A stretch of DNA of 64,000 bases from Comamonadaceae bacterium (GTDB lineage Bacteria; Pseudomonadota; Gammaproteobacteria; Burkholderiales; Burkholderiaceae_C), in contig JAIYBZ010000037.1 of the NCBI GenBank assembly GCA_027488255.1, positions 1 to 64,000 on the forward strand, in the 5' to 3' direction. Every line of letters begins with the position of its first letter. Positions within the stretch are counted from its first letter, which is position 1. This document shows, in pieces, positions 57,564 to 64,000 of this stretch. The translations under genes were made by a program, and so were the position numbers. Under the pieces are notes generated by a model that was given only the letters and a program-made list of their open reading frames with translations, made no database searches and was not told the DNA's origin.

Positions 57564-57850
57564 AACGCTTCGACTTGGCCTTTGAGTTTGATCAACAGCG
57601 GCTGACCTTTGCGGTCCAGTGTCTTGCCAGCGGGCACGCGCACCCAACCTTCGCTGATGCAGTACTCCTCGACATCGTTACGGTCTTTGCCATTGAAGCG
57701 AATGCCGATGTCGTGCTCAAACACGGCGCGCACATGAAAGGGGCTTCGGGTGTCGATGGACAAACGGTCGGGCAAGGCGGGGCGAGCGACTGTCGGGGCC
57801 GTGGCGGCAGAGGAGGCAGCGGCTTGTGCAGGGTTTTGGGCTTCGGTCAT
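57554..57850 (-). CDS. DUF3297 family protein
   Basis: A 98-residue protein. The Ala-rich N-terminus (about 1-25) is followed by the conserved DUF3297 core LPDRLSIDTRSPFHV, DIGIRFNGKDRNDVEEYC and GWVRVPAGKTLDRKGQPL. Function unknown; the family is common in Proteobacteria. Its end overlaps the tail of the dehydratase gene by 10 bp on the opposite strand. Confidence 0.82.
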   Translation of the reverse strand: MTEAQNPAQAAASSAATAPTVARPALPDRLSIDTRSPFHVRAVFEHDIGIRFNGKDRNDVEEYCISEGWVRVPAGKTLDRKGQPLLIKLKGQVEAFYR

Positions 57851-57956
57851 GAAAGATCAACACGGTATTGAAACAGCCGGGTATTTTCACCGATCGGGCC
57901 GTCGCTGATCAGGCCCTCGCTGAATCGCTATGGCCTTTCAGTCGCGGCATGGCCAG

Positions 57957-57988
57957 AAAAAAGCCACTCAGGTTGCGCCTGAGTGGCT
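57957..57988 (-). terminator. rho-independent terminator of icd
   Basis: Stem AGCCACTCAGG (57962-57972) / CCTGAGTGGCT (57978-57988), 11 perfect pairs with a 5-nt loop; on the minus strand it is followed by a six-T run (57957-57962). It lies 37 bp after the icd stop. Confidence 0.9.
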
Positions 57989-58025
57989 GTGTGTCAGCCC
58001 GTCTTGACGGGCGCGGTCAAGTGGC

Positions 58026-60263
58026 TCAGGCCTTCACGGCCGCCAAAGCGGCATTGAAGGTGGCACTGGGGCGCATGATGGCGGCCAACTTGGCTTGGTC
58101 AGGCATGTAATAGCCGCCAATATCCACCGGCTTGCCTTGCACCGCATTGAGTTCGCCGACGATCTTTTGCTCGCCCTCGGTCAATTGCTTGGCCAAGGGT
58201 GCAAACTGCGTGGCCAAAGCCGCGTCTTCGGTTTGCGCGGTCAATTCTTGCGCCCAATACAGGGCCAAGTAGAACTGGCTGCCGCGGTTGTCCAGCTGAC
58301 CGGTCTTGGGCGAGGGGTTTTTGTTGTTGTCGAGCAGTTTGCCGGTGGCGGCATCCAGCGTCTTGGCCAACACCACGGCTTTCTTGTTGCCGGTTTTCAG
58401 ACCCAGGTCTTCCAACGACACGGCCAAGGCCAAAAACTCGCCCAACGAATCCCAGCGCAAGTGGTTTTCTTCCACCAACTGTTGCACGTGCTTGGGCGCA
58501 GAGCCGCCGGCACCGGTTTCGTACATGCCGCCGCCGGCCATCAATGGCACCACCGACAACATCTTGGCCGAGGTGCCCAGCTCCATGATGGGGAACAAGT
58601 CGGTCAAGTAGTCGCGCAAGATGTTGCCCGTGGCACTGATGGTGTCCAAGCCGCGGATCACGCGCTCGAGGGTGTAACGCATGGCGCGCACTTGGCTCAT
58701 GATCTGGATTTCCAGACCGGCGGTGTTGTGCTCGTGCAGGTACATCTTGACCTTGGTGATCAATTGCGCCTCGTGAGGGCGGTACTGGTCGAGCCAGAAC
58801 ACCACGGGCATGCCAGAGTTGCGCGCACGGGTGACGGCCAGCTTGACCCAGTCGCGGATCGCGGCGTCTTTCACTTGGCACATGCGCCAGATGTCGCCGG
58901 TCTCGACGTTTTGCGACAACAGCACTTCACCGGTGTTGATGTCGGTGATGTTGGCCACGCCGTCTTCAGAAATTTCAAACGTCTTGTCGTGCGAGCCGTA
59001 CTCTTCGGCTTGCTGTGCCATCAAGCCCACGTTGGGCACGGTGCCCATGGTCTTGGGGTCGAAGGCGCCATGCCATTTGCAGAAGTTGATCATCTCTTGG
59101 TAGATGCGCGCAAATGTCGATTCGGGCATCACGGCCTTGACGTCTTTCAGTCGGCCGTTAGCATCCCACATCTTGCCGCCGTTGCGGATCATGGCGGGCA
59201 TCGATGCGTCCACGATCACGTCGTTGGGCGAATGGAAGTTGGTGATGCCTTTGGCCGAGTCGACCATCGCCAACTCGGGACGGTGCTCGTGGCAAGCGTG
59301 CAAGTCGCGCTTGATTTCTTCTTGCTTGGACTGTGGCAGTGAGGTGATCTTGTTGTACAGATCGGCCATGCCGTTGTTCACGTTCACGCCCAATTCGTCG
59401 AACAGTTTGGCGTGCTTGGCGAACGCTTCTTTGTAAAAAATCCTGACGCAGTGACCGAACACGATGGGGTGCGAGACCTTCATCATGGTGGCCTTGACGT
59501 GCAGCGAGAACATCACGCCGGTCTTGCGGGCGTCTTCGATTTCTTTTTCGTAAAACTCCAACAGCGCTTTCTTGCTCATGAACATGCTGTCGATGACTTC
59601 ACGGTCGAGCAAGGCCACTTTGGGTTTCAAGACAATGGTTTTGCCGCTCTTGGTGATCAGCTCCATCTTGACTTCACGTGGGCGGTCCATGGTCATGGAC
59701 TTTTCGCCATGGTAAAAGTCACCGGCGTGCATGTGCGAGACGTGCGAGCGCGAAGCTTGGCTCCACTCGGCCATGCTGTGTGGGTTTTTGCGCGCAAACT
59801 CTTTCACGGCACGAGGGGCGCGGCGGTCTGAGTTGCCTTCGCGCAGCACTGGGTTGACGGCCGAGCCGGTGCACTTGGCATAGCGCGCCTTGATGGCTTT
59901 TTCTTCGTCGGTTTTGGGGTTTTCGGGGTAGTCGGGCAGGGCATAACCCTTGGACTGCAATTCTTTGATGGCGGCGGTCAACTGGCCCACCGAAGCGCTG
60001 ATGTTGGGCAGCTTGATGATGTTGGCCGATGGCTGCAAGGTCAACTTGCCCAATTCGGCCAGGTTGTTGGGGGCGCGCTGGTCAGCGGGCAGCAAATCAG
60101 AGAATTCACCCAAAATTCGGGCGGCCACAGAAATGTCGCTCTCGGCCACTTCAATGCCGGCAGGAGCGGTGAAGGTGCGAATGATCGGCAAAAACGACGC
60201 GGTGGCCAACAAAGGCGCTTCGTCAGTCAGGGTGTAAATGATCTTGGATTTGTCTGCAGCCAT
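58026..60263 (-). CDS. icd: NADP-dependent isocitrate dehydrogenase, monomeric type
   Basis: A 745-residue single-chain isocitrate dehydrogenase, about twice the size of the dimeric form and unrelated in length to it. Characteristic segments: [40 protein letters not shown], the substrate Ser/Asn region [15 protein letters not shown], and [21 protein letters not shown] (shown in part). It oxidises isocitrate to 2-oxoglutarate in the TCA cycle, making NADPH. ATG 60263 is the family start. Monocistronic, with its own terminator and a 293-bp upstream spacer. Confidence 0.95.
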   Translation of the reverse strand: MAADKSKIIYTLTDEAPLLATASFLPIIRTFTAPAGIEVAESDISVAARILGEFSDLLPADQRAPNNLAELGKLTLQPSANIIKLPNISASVGQLTAAIKELQSKGYALPDYPENPKTDEEKAIKARYAKCTGSAVNPVLREGNSDRRAPRAVKEFARKNPHSMAEWSQASRSHVSHMHAGDFYHGEKSMTMDRPREVKMELITKSGKTIVLKPKVALLDREVIDSMFMSKKALLEFYEKEIEDARKTGVMFSLHVKATMMKVSHPIVFGHCVRIFYKEAFAKHAKLFDELGVNVNNGMADLYNKITSLPQSKQEEIKRDLHACHEHRPELAMVDSAKGITNFHSPNDVIVDASMPAMIRNGGKMWDANGRLKDVKAVMPESTFARIYQEMINFCKWHGAFDPKTMGTVPNVGLMAQQAEEYGSHDKTFEISEDGVANITDINTGEVLLSQNVETGDIWRMCQVKDAAIRDWVKLAVTRARNSGMPVVFWLDQYRPHEAQLITKVKMYLHEHNTAGLEIQIMSQVRAMRYTLERVIRGLDTISATGNILRDYLTDLFPIMELGTSAKMLSVVPLMAGGGMYETGAGGSAPKHVQQLVEENHLRWDSLGEFLALAVSLEDLGLKTGNKKAVVLAKTLDAATGKLLDNNKNPSPKTGQLDNRGSQFYLALYWAQELTAQTEDAALATQFAPLAKQLTEGEQKIVGELNAVQGKPVDIGGYYMPDQAKLAAIMRPSATFNAALAAVKA

Positions 60264-60300
60264 GGGTACTCTCGTTATGGGTGTGTCAAAAGGCCTAGGT

Positions 60301-60352
60301 CGTTCGGTGGTGCATCGAACGCATTCGGAAAACCACCCTTTTAAGGTGGTTT
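60301..60352. repeat. two inverted repeats in the icd-yebC spacer
   Basis: CGTTCG (60301-60306) / CGAACG (60316-60321), then AAACCACC (60330-60337) / GGTGGTTT (60345-60352). Neither is followed by a T-run on either strand, so they look more like operators than terminators. The rest of the 60264-60556 spacer shows nothing I can name; it must contain the divergent promoters of icd and yebC. Confidence 0.5.
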
Positions 60353-60556
60353 AGCCCGTGACTTTATCTCAAATGGCCCCCTTTTTTGCTTACGCCCAAG
60401 GCCATTCGAGTCTCGAAAAGCAGGAAATCCAGCATCCCCTCACAGGGCGATTAAACTCACGCCCACCTCAATCCCGGCCGCTCTCTCGCGCCGGCGACCC
60501 GCCACCCGGCCAGCGTCCTTTCCTTAGACGCGGCCAAGCCACAAGGAAAACACCCC

Positions 60557-61270
60557 ATGGGCGCGCAATGGAAAGCCAAAGGCAAAGCACAAGCCGCAGA
60601 TGCCCGCGGCAAATTGTTTGGCCGTTTGGCCAAAGACATCATGATCGCTGCCCGCAACGGGGCCGACCCTGCCGCCAACGCGCGTTTGCGCTTGGTGGTG
60701 GAGCAGGCCCGCAAGGTGTCGATGCCCAAAGAAACGCTGGAACGCGCCATCAAAAAAGGCGCCGGCCTGTTGGGCGATGCGGTGAGTTTTGAGCGCGTCA
60801 TTTACGAAGGCTTTGCGCCGCACCAAGTGCCCGTGATGATCGAAGTGCTGACCGACAACGTGAACCGCAGCGCCTCTGAAATGCGGGTGTTGTTTCGCAA
60901 GGGTCAACAGGGCACTTCGGGCTCGGTGTCGTGGGACTTTGACCATGTGGGTTTCATCGAGGCCGAGCCCAGCGAAGCCGGCGCCGACCCCGAGTTGGCC
61001 GCCATCGAGGCGGGTGCGCAAGACTTTGAGCCGGCCGACGAAGACGGCGTGTCTGTGTTCATCACTGAAGCGACCGACCTCGATTTGGTCAGCCGCGCCC
61101 TGCCGGCGCACGGCTTCACGGTGGTCTCGGCCAAGTTGGGCTACAAGCCCAAAAACCCTGTCGATCCGGCCAACCTGAGCGCGGAACAACTGGAAGAAGT
61201 CGAGGCTTTTTTAGGCGCCATCGACAACAACGACGACGTGCAAAACGTGTTTGTCGGGCTGGCGGGCTGA
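60557..61270 (+). CDS. yebC: YebC/PmpR family DNA-binding protein
   Basis: A 237-residue YebC protein: [24 protein letters not shown] at the start (family start MAGHSKW is varied here; shown in part), [43 protein letters not shown] and DHVGFIEAE. YebC proteins act as transcription regulators, and recent work links some to relief of ribosome stalling at proline stretches. AAGGAAA precedes the ATG at 60557. It lies convergent and directly abutting aroG. Confidence 0.92.
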   Translation: MGAQWKAKGKAQAADARGKLFGRLAKDIMIAARNGADPAANARLRLVVEQARKVSMPKETLERAIKKGAGLLGDAVSFERVIYEGFAPHQVPVMIEVLTDNVNRSASEMRVLFRKGQQGTSGSVSWDFDHVGFIEAEPSEAGADPELAAIEAGAQDFEPADEDGVSVFITEATDLDLVSRALPAHGFTVVSAKLGYKPKNPVDPANLSAEQLEEVEAFLGAIDNNDDVQNVFVGLAG

Positions 61271-62338
61271 TCACCCACGGCGCTTTTGCACCGCCTGCGC
61301 CAGCGCCTCCAGCACGGGCAAGGTCTGCTCAAAACTGATGCAGGCATCGGTGACCGACACACCATAGGCCAGGGGCTGACCTTCCTTCAGGTCTTGTCGG
61401 CCTTCGTTCAGATGGCTCTCGATCATCAAGCCCATGATGCGGCGGTCGCCTGCGGCCACTTGCGCCGCCACGTCATGCGCCACGTCAATTTGTCGGCGGT
61501 GCTGTTTGCTGCTGTTGGCGTGCGACACGTCCACCATGACCTGCGGCTCGATGCCCGAGGCCTCTAGCGCTTTGCAGGCCGCATCGACATCGGCGGCCGA
61601 ATAGTTGGGTTGCTTGCCGCCCCGCAAAATGATGTGCACGTCTTGGTTGCCCCGGGTTTCAAAAATGGCGGCCTGCCCCATCTTGGTCATGCCCATGAAG
61701 GCGTGCGGCGCGCGCGCGGCCACCACCGCATCGGCGGCCACTTTGACACCGCCATCGGTGCCGTTTTTAAAGCCCACCGGACACGACAGCCCGCTGGCCA
61801 ACTGGCGGTGGCTTTGGCTTTCGGTGGTGCGGGCGCCGATCGCGCCCCAAGTCACCAAATCGCTGATGAATTGGGGACTGAGCAAATCTAAAAACTCGGT
61901 GGCCACGGGCAAGCCCCGGTCCAAGATGTCCAACAGCAGCTGGCGCGCCATCTGCAAGCCTTGGTTCATGGCAAAGCTGCCGTCCAGATGGGGGTCGTTG
62001 ATGTAGCCCTTCCAGCCCACGGTGGTGCGGGGTTTCTCAAAATAAACACGCATCACGATGAGCAAATCTTTTGCGTATTGGTCGGCCGCCGCCTTGAGCA
62101 AATCGGCATAGGCCAAGGCTTGGTCATGGTCGTGAATCGAGCAGGGGCCCACCACGATCACCAGCCGGTCGTCTTGGCCTTGCAGCACCCGCGAGAGGTC
62201 TTGACGCGAGCGCTCCACCAGCGCCAAGTGCGCGGGCTTGGCCGGCAATTGCTCTTCGAGCAAAGCGGGCGTCATGAGAGGGCGCACCGAGGCAATGCGG
62301 GTGTCGTCGATGCGGGTTTTGTCTTGGGTCGAAAGCAT
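61271..62338 (-). CDS. aroG: 3-deoxy-7-phosphoheptulonate (DAHP) synthase, class I
   Basis: First enzyme of the shikimate pathway: joins phosphoenolpyruvate and erythrose 4-phosphate. The 355 residues match the AroF/G/H type: VVGPCSIHDHDQALAYADLL, MRVYFEKPRTTVGWKGYIND, ARTTESQSHRQLASGLSCPVGFKNGTDG, IMGLMIESHLNEGRQ (given in parts). Which amino acid feeds back on it cannot be read from the sequence. Its TGA directly abuts the yebC stop. Confidence 0.94.
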   Translation of the reverse strand: MLSTQDKTRIDDTRIASVRPLMTPALLEEQLPAKPAHLALVERSRQDLSRVLQGQDDRLVIVVGPCSIHDHDQALAYADLLKAAADQYAKDLLIVMRVYFEKPRTTVGWKGYINDPHLDGSFAMNQGLQMARQLLLDILDRGLPVATEFLDLLSPQFISDLVTWGAIGARTTESQSHRQLASGLSCPVGFKNGTDGGVKVAADAVVAARAPHAFMGMTKMGQAAIFETRGNQDVHIILRGGKQPNYSAADVDAACKALEASGIEPQVMVDVSHANSSKQHRRQIDVAHDVAAQVAAGDRRIMGLMIESHLNEGRQDLKEGQPLAYGVSVTDACISFEQTLPVLEALAQAVQKRRG

Positions 62339-62380
62339 GCGGGTTACCAGATAATGAGCAGCCAGTTTAAAGGCTCACCC

Positions 62381-62881
62381 ATGTCCTCTTTGCCTCTCAA
62401 CACCCCGCCGCTCACCACCTTGCCCGCCCCGCGCCTGGAACACCTGTGTGATTTGGCCGTGACCATTGCCCCGCCTGTTGAAGTGGGCACCACGCCGGCC
62501 GGCTTGCGCCGCATGATTCCGATCACCGGCGGTACCGTGAGCGGCCCCAAAGTGAATGGCCGGGTGTTGGCCGGTGGCGCTGACTTTCAGCTCATCTTGC
62601 AAGGGGGCACGCAAGCCCATTTAGACGCTCGCTATGTGATCGAGTTGGACGATGGCTGTCGGGTGTTTGTGCAAAACACCGCTCTGCGGGTGGCCTCGTT
62701 GGAAAACTCGCAACGCATCATGCAAGGCCAGCCTGTGAATCCAGACGAGGTGTACTTCAGGTGCCAACCCAAACTCGAGGCCACGGCCCCGCAATGGGCT
62801 TGGCTAAGCGAGAGCCAGTTTGTCGGCACCGGAAGGCGCGCGCCAGATGGCGTGTTTTTGAGTTTTTACCGGGTACTTTGA
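62381..62881 (+). CDS. DUF3237 (UPF0311) family protein
   Basis: A 166-residue protein with the DUF3237 pattern: LEHLCDLAVTIAPPVEVGTT, GLRRMIPITGGTVSGPKVNG, VLAGGADFQLILQGGTQAHL and a C-terminal GVFLSFYRVL. The family has no established enzymatic role, though members sit near aromatic-acid degradation genes. ATG 62381 is set by homology of the N-terminus; a longer frame that runs antisense through aroG is rejected. Confidence 0.82.
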   Translation: MSSLPLNTPPLTTLPAPRLEHLCDLAVTIAPPVEVGTTPAGLRRMIPITGGTVSGPKVNGRVLAGGADFQLILQGGTQAHLDARYVIELDDGCRVFVQNTALRVASLENSQRIMQGQPVNPDEVYFRCQPKLEATAPQWAWLSESQFVGTGRRAPDGVFLSFYRVL

Positions 62882-62904
62882 AGGCCTCTGCCGGGCCAAC
62901 GGCC

Positions 62905-64000
62905 TCACATCAAACGCTGCGGCAAAAACGGTGCGGGGTCCACCCACGGGGTCTCGCCCAATATCATCTCGGCCAACAACCGGCCCGCCACCGGCCCCAG
63001 CGTGAAACCTTGGTGCGCGTGGCCAAAGTTGAACCACAAACCCGGGTGCCGGGGCGCTGGCCCCATCACCGGCAACATGTCGGCCGTGCAAGGGCGCGCG
63101 CCCAACCAAGGCGGCTCGGGCATGGCCTCGCCCAAAGCCAGCCACTCGCGCGCCAGCGCCTCGGCTTTGGCCAGTTGCACCGGCGTGGGTGGCGCCGACA
63201 AGGGCGCAAATTCGGCCCCGGTGGTCAGTCGCAAACCTTGCTGCATGGGGGCCAACACATAGCCGCGCTCGGCATCAAGCAGGGGCTGATTCAGCGTTGC
63301 CGGTGAACGGTAGTGCTGGTGGTAACCGCGCTTGAGGAACAGCGGCAACCGATAACCCAGCGGCCGGATAAATTCGTCTGCCCACGGCCCCAGCGCCAGC
63401 ACCACCTGCGCGGCCTCACAACGGCCCTCGTGGGTGTGCACCGACCAGCCCGCGCCTTGCGCTTGCAACGTGTGGGCATCTCCGCGCACCACACGCCCGC
63501 CACGCGCGACCAACAGATCGGCATAGCGCTGCACCAAGACGCCGGGGTTTTGCACCGCCCAAGGGTCCAGCCAATGCAGCGCACCGGCCAAGGGCAGACG
63601 CAAAGCGGGTTCGGCCTGCGCCAGTTGGGCCGTGTCTTCAGCTTGGTAGCGCACGCCAAATTGCGTGTGCAAGCGGGCCGCCCGTTGCACCGCTTCGTCC
63701 CAGGCTTGGGCCGTGCGAAAGACAAAGCGAAACCCTTCGCGCCGCACCAAGTCTTGTGCGCCAGCGGCATCGATCAACAGACCATGCTCGTCGGTGCAAT
63801 GGGCAATCAAGCGGCTGTAGGCCTGTGTGGCGCGCTGGTGTGCTTCGGGGTGTGAGTGCTGAAAATAACGCAGCAGCGGCCCGGCCATTTGCCACAGACC
63901 CCGGGCGTGCCAGTTGACCTCGGCGCCCCGGCCCAAAGCCGCGTTCAACACAAAGCCGGCTTCACGCGGAAAGGCATAAGGCTCTACCGCCTCACGCTGA
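62905..64000 (-). CDS. DadA-like FAD-dependent oxidoreductase, 5' end beyond window
   Basis: The open frame runs off the right edge (the codons at 63952-64000 continue it without a stop), so the N-terminal FAD Rossmann motif is missing. The visible 365 residues show the DAO/DadA fold: PREAGFVLNAALGRGAEVNW, GLWQMAGPLLRYF, VVLALGPWADEF, a TTGAEF strand and the C-terminal LWFNFGHAHQGFTLGPVAGRLL. Such enzymes deaminate D-amino acids (often D-alanine) or related amines into the quinone pool. The start is outside; the GTG at 63951 is not the true start. Confidence 0.85.
   Translation of the reverse strand, partial: QREAVEPYAFPREAGFVLNAALGRGAEVNWHARGLWQMAGPLLRYFQHSHPEAHQRATQAYSRLIAHCTDEHGLLIDAAGAQDLVRREGFRFVFRTAQAWDEAVQRAARLHTQFGVRYQAEDTAQLAQAEPALRLPLAGALHWLDPWAVQNPGVLVQRYADLLVARGGRVVRGDAHTLQAQGAGWSVHTHEGRCEAAQVVLALGPWADEFIRPLGYRLPLFLKRGYHQHYRSPATLNQPLLDAERGYVLAPMQQGLRLTTGAEFAPLSAPPTPVQLAKAEALAREWLALGEAMPEPPWLGARPCTADMLPVMGPAPRHPGLWFNFGHAHQGFTLGPVAGRLLAEMILGETPWVDPAPFLPQRLM

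Noticed and set aside
58095-59342. 415-codon plus-strand open frame antisense to icd
   Set aside because: Histidine/glutamine-rich shadow of a well-conserved enzyme gene, with no independent start signals.

Overview
The window looks like a 64 kb stretch of a chromosome from a betaproteobacterium of the order Burkholderiales, most likely family Comamonadaceae (Limnohabitans/Rhodoferax-like). This rests on remembered family distributions, not a search. Supporting signs are a Bug-type tripartite tricarboxylate binding protein, methionine synthase split into two genes, a TorF-glnK-amt nitrogen operon, a flavoprotein-SelD fusion, monomeric NADP-isocitrate dehydrogenase, DUF3297 and DUF6352 proteins, and a small RNA opposite the hemB promoter. 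The DNA is GC-rich throughout except for an AT-richer islet at about 47.7-49.9 kb. About 57 protein genes are called. The two at the window edges (rpsL, a DadA-like oxidoreductase) are cut off. I found no tRNA, rRNA, IS element, CRISPR array or prophage.

Layout. 0-4 kb: start of rpsL with a clear sigma70 promoter, dacC, a hydrolase/ferredoxin pair, a VanZ-like protein and hemJ. 4-6.4 kb: a small antisense-oriented RNA (anti-hemB type), hemB and corA. 6.5-19.7 kb: mixed metabolism and transport, namely dienelactone hydrolase, HCCA isomerase, an SDR-MaoC pair, MarC, a LysR regulator divergent from mmsA with a textbook operator, a GMC oxidoreductase, a structured RNA candidate, TauE, two EamA transporters, alr, DedA and glutathione peroxidase. 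19.8-23.5 kb: glycolate oxidase subunits glcE-glcF and an SMP-30 protein. 23.6-26.6 kb: torF-glnK-amt behind a sigma54 promoter with an NtrC-like site. 26.6-31.6 kb: yifB/comM, a truncated MFS gene and the SelD fusion.

31.6-38.8 kb is one run of six minus-strand genes: a YnjBCD-type ABC importer, a YnjF-type CDP-alcohol phosphotransferase, a VTT-domain/flavin disulfide reductase fusion and a DUF3047 protein. It resembles the E. coli ydjXYZ-ynjABCDEF locus. 39-45.6 kb holds the two metH halves with a phosphatase between them on the other strand, DUF6352 and queC. 45.8-50 kb holds recQ and the AT-richer pair of a membrane-anchored protein and a DUF6402 protein. After hppD, 51.3-57.6 kb is a divergent catabolic cluster (Bug binding protein, CoA-transferase, HMG-CoA-lyase-like enzyme; LysR, aconitase-superfamily dehydratase). 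I read it as a route for a branched C5/C6 dicarboxylate such as citraconate/citramalate to pyruvate plus acetyl-CoA. The window ends with DUF3297, icd, yebC, aroG, a DUF3237 protein and the DadA-like gene.

The most promising items for follow-up are the dicarboxylate cluster with its swivel-domain-first dehydratase, the DUF6402 pair, the anti-hemB RNA whose loop is complementary to Shine-Dalgarno sequences, the hairpin-rich RNA candidate near 14.4 kb, the Ynj/VTT module, and several intergenic microsatellites, two of which share a heptamer and form the 3' ends of unrelated genes.
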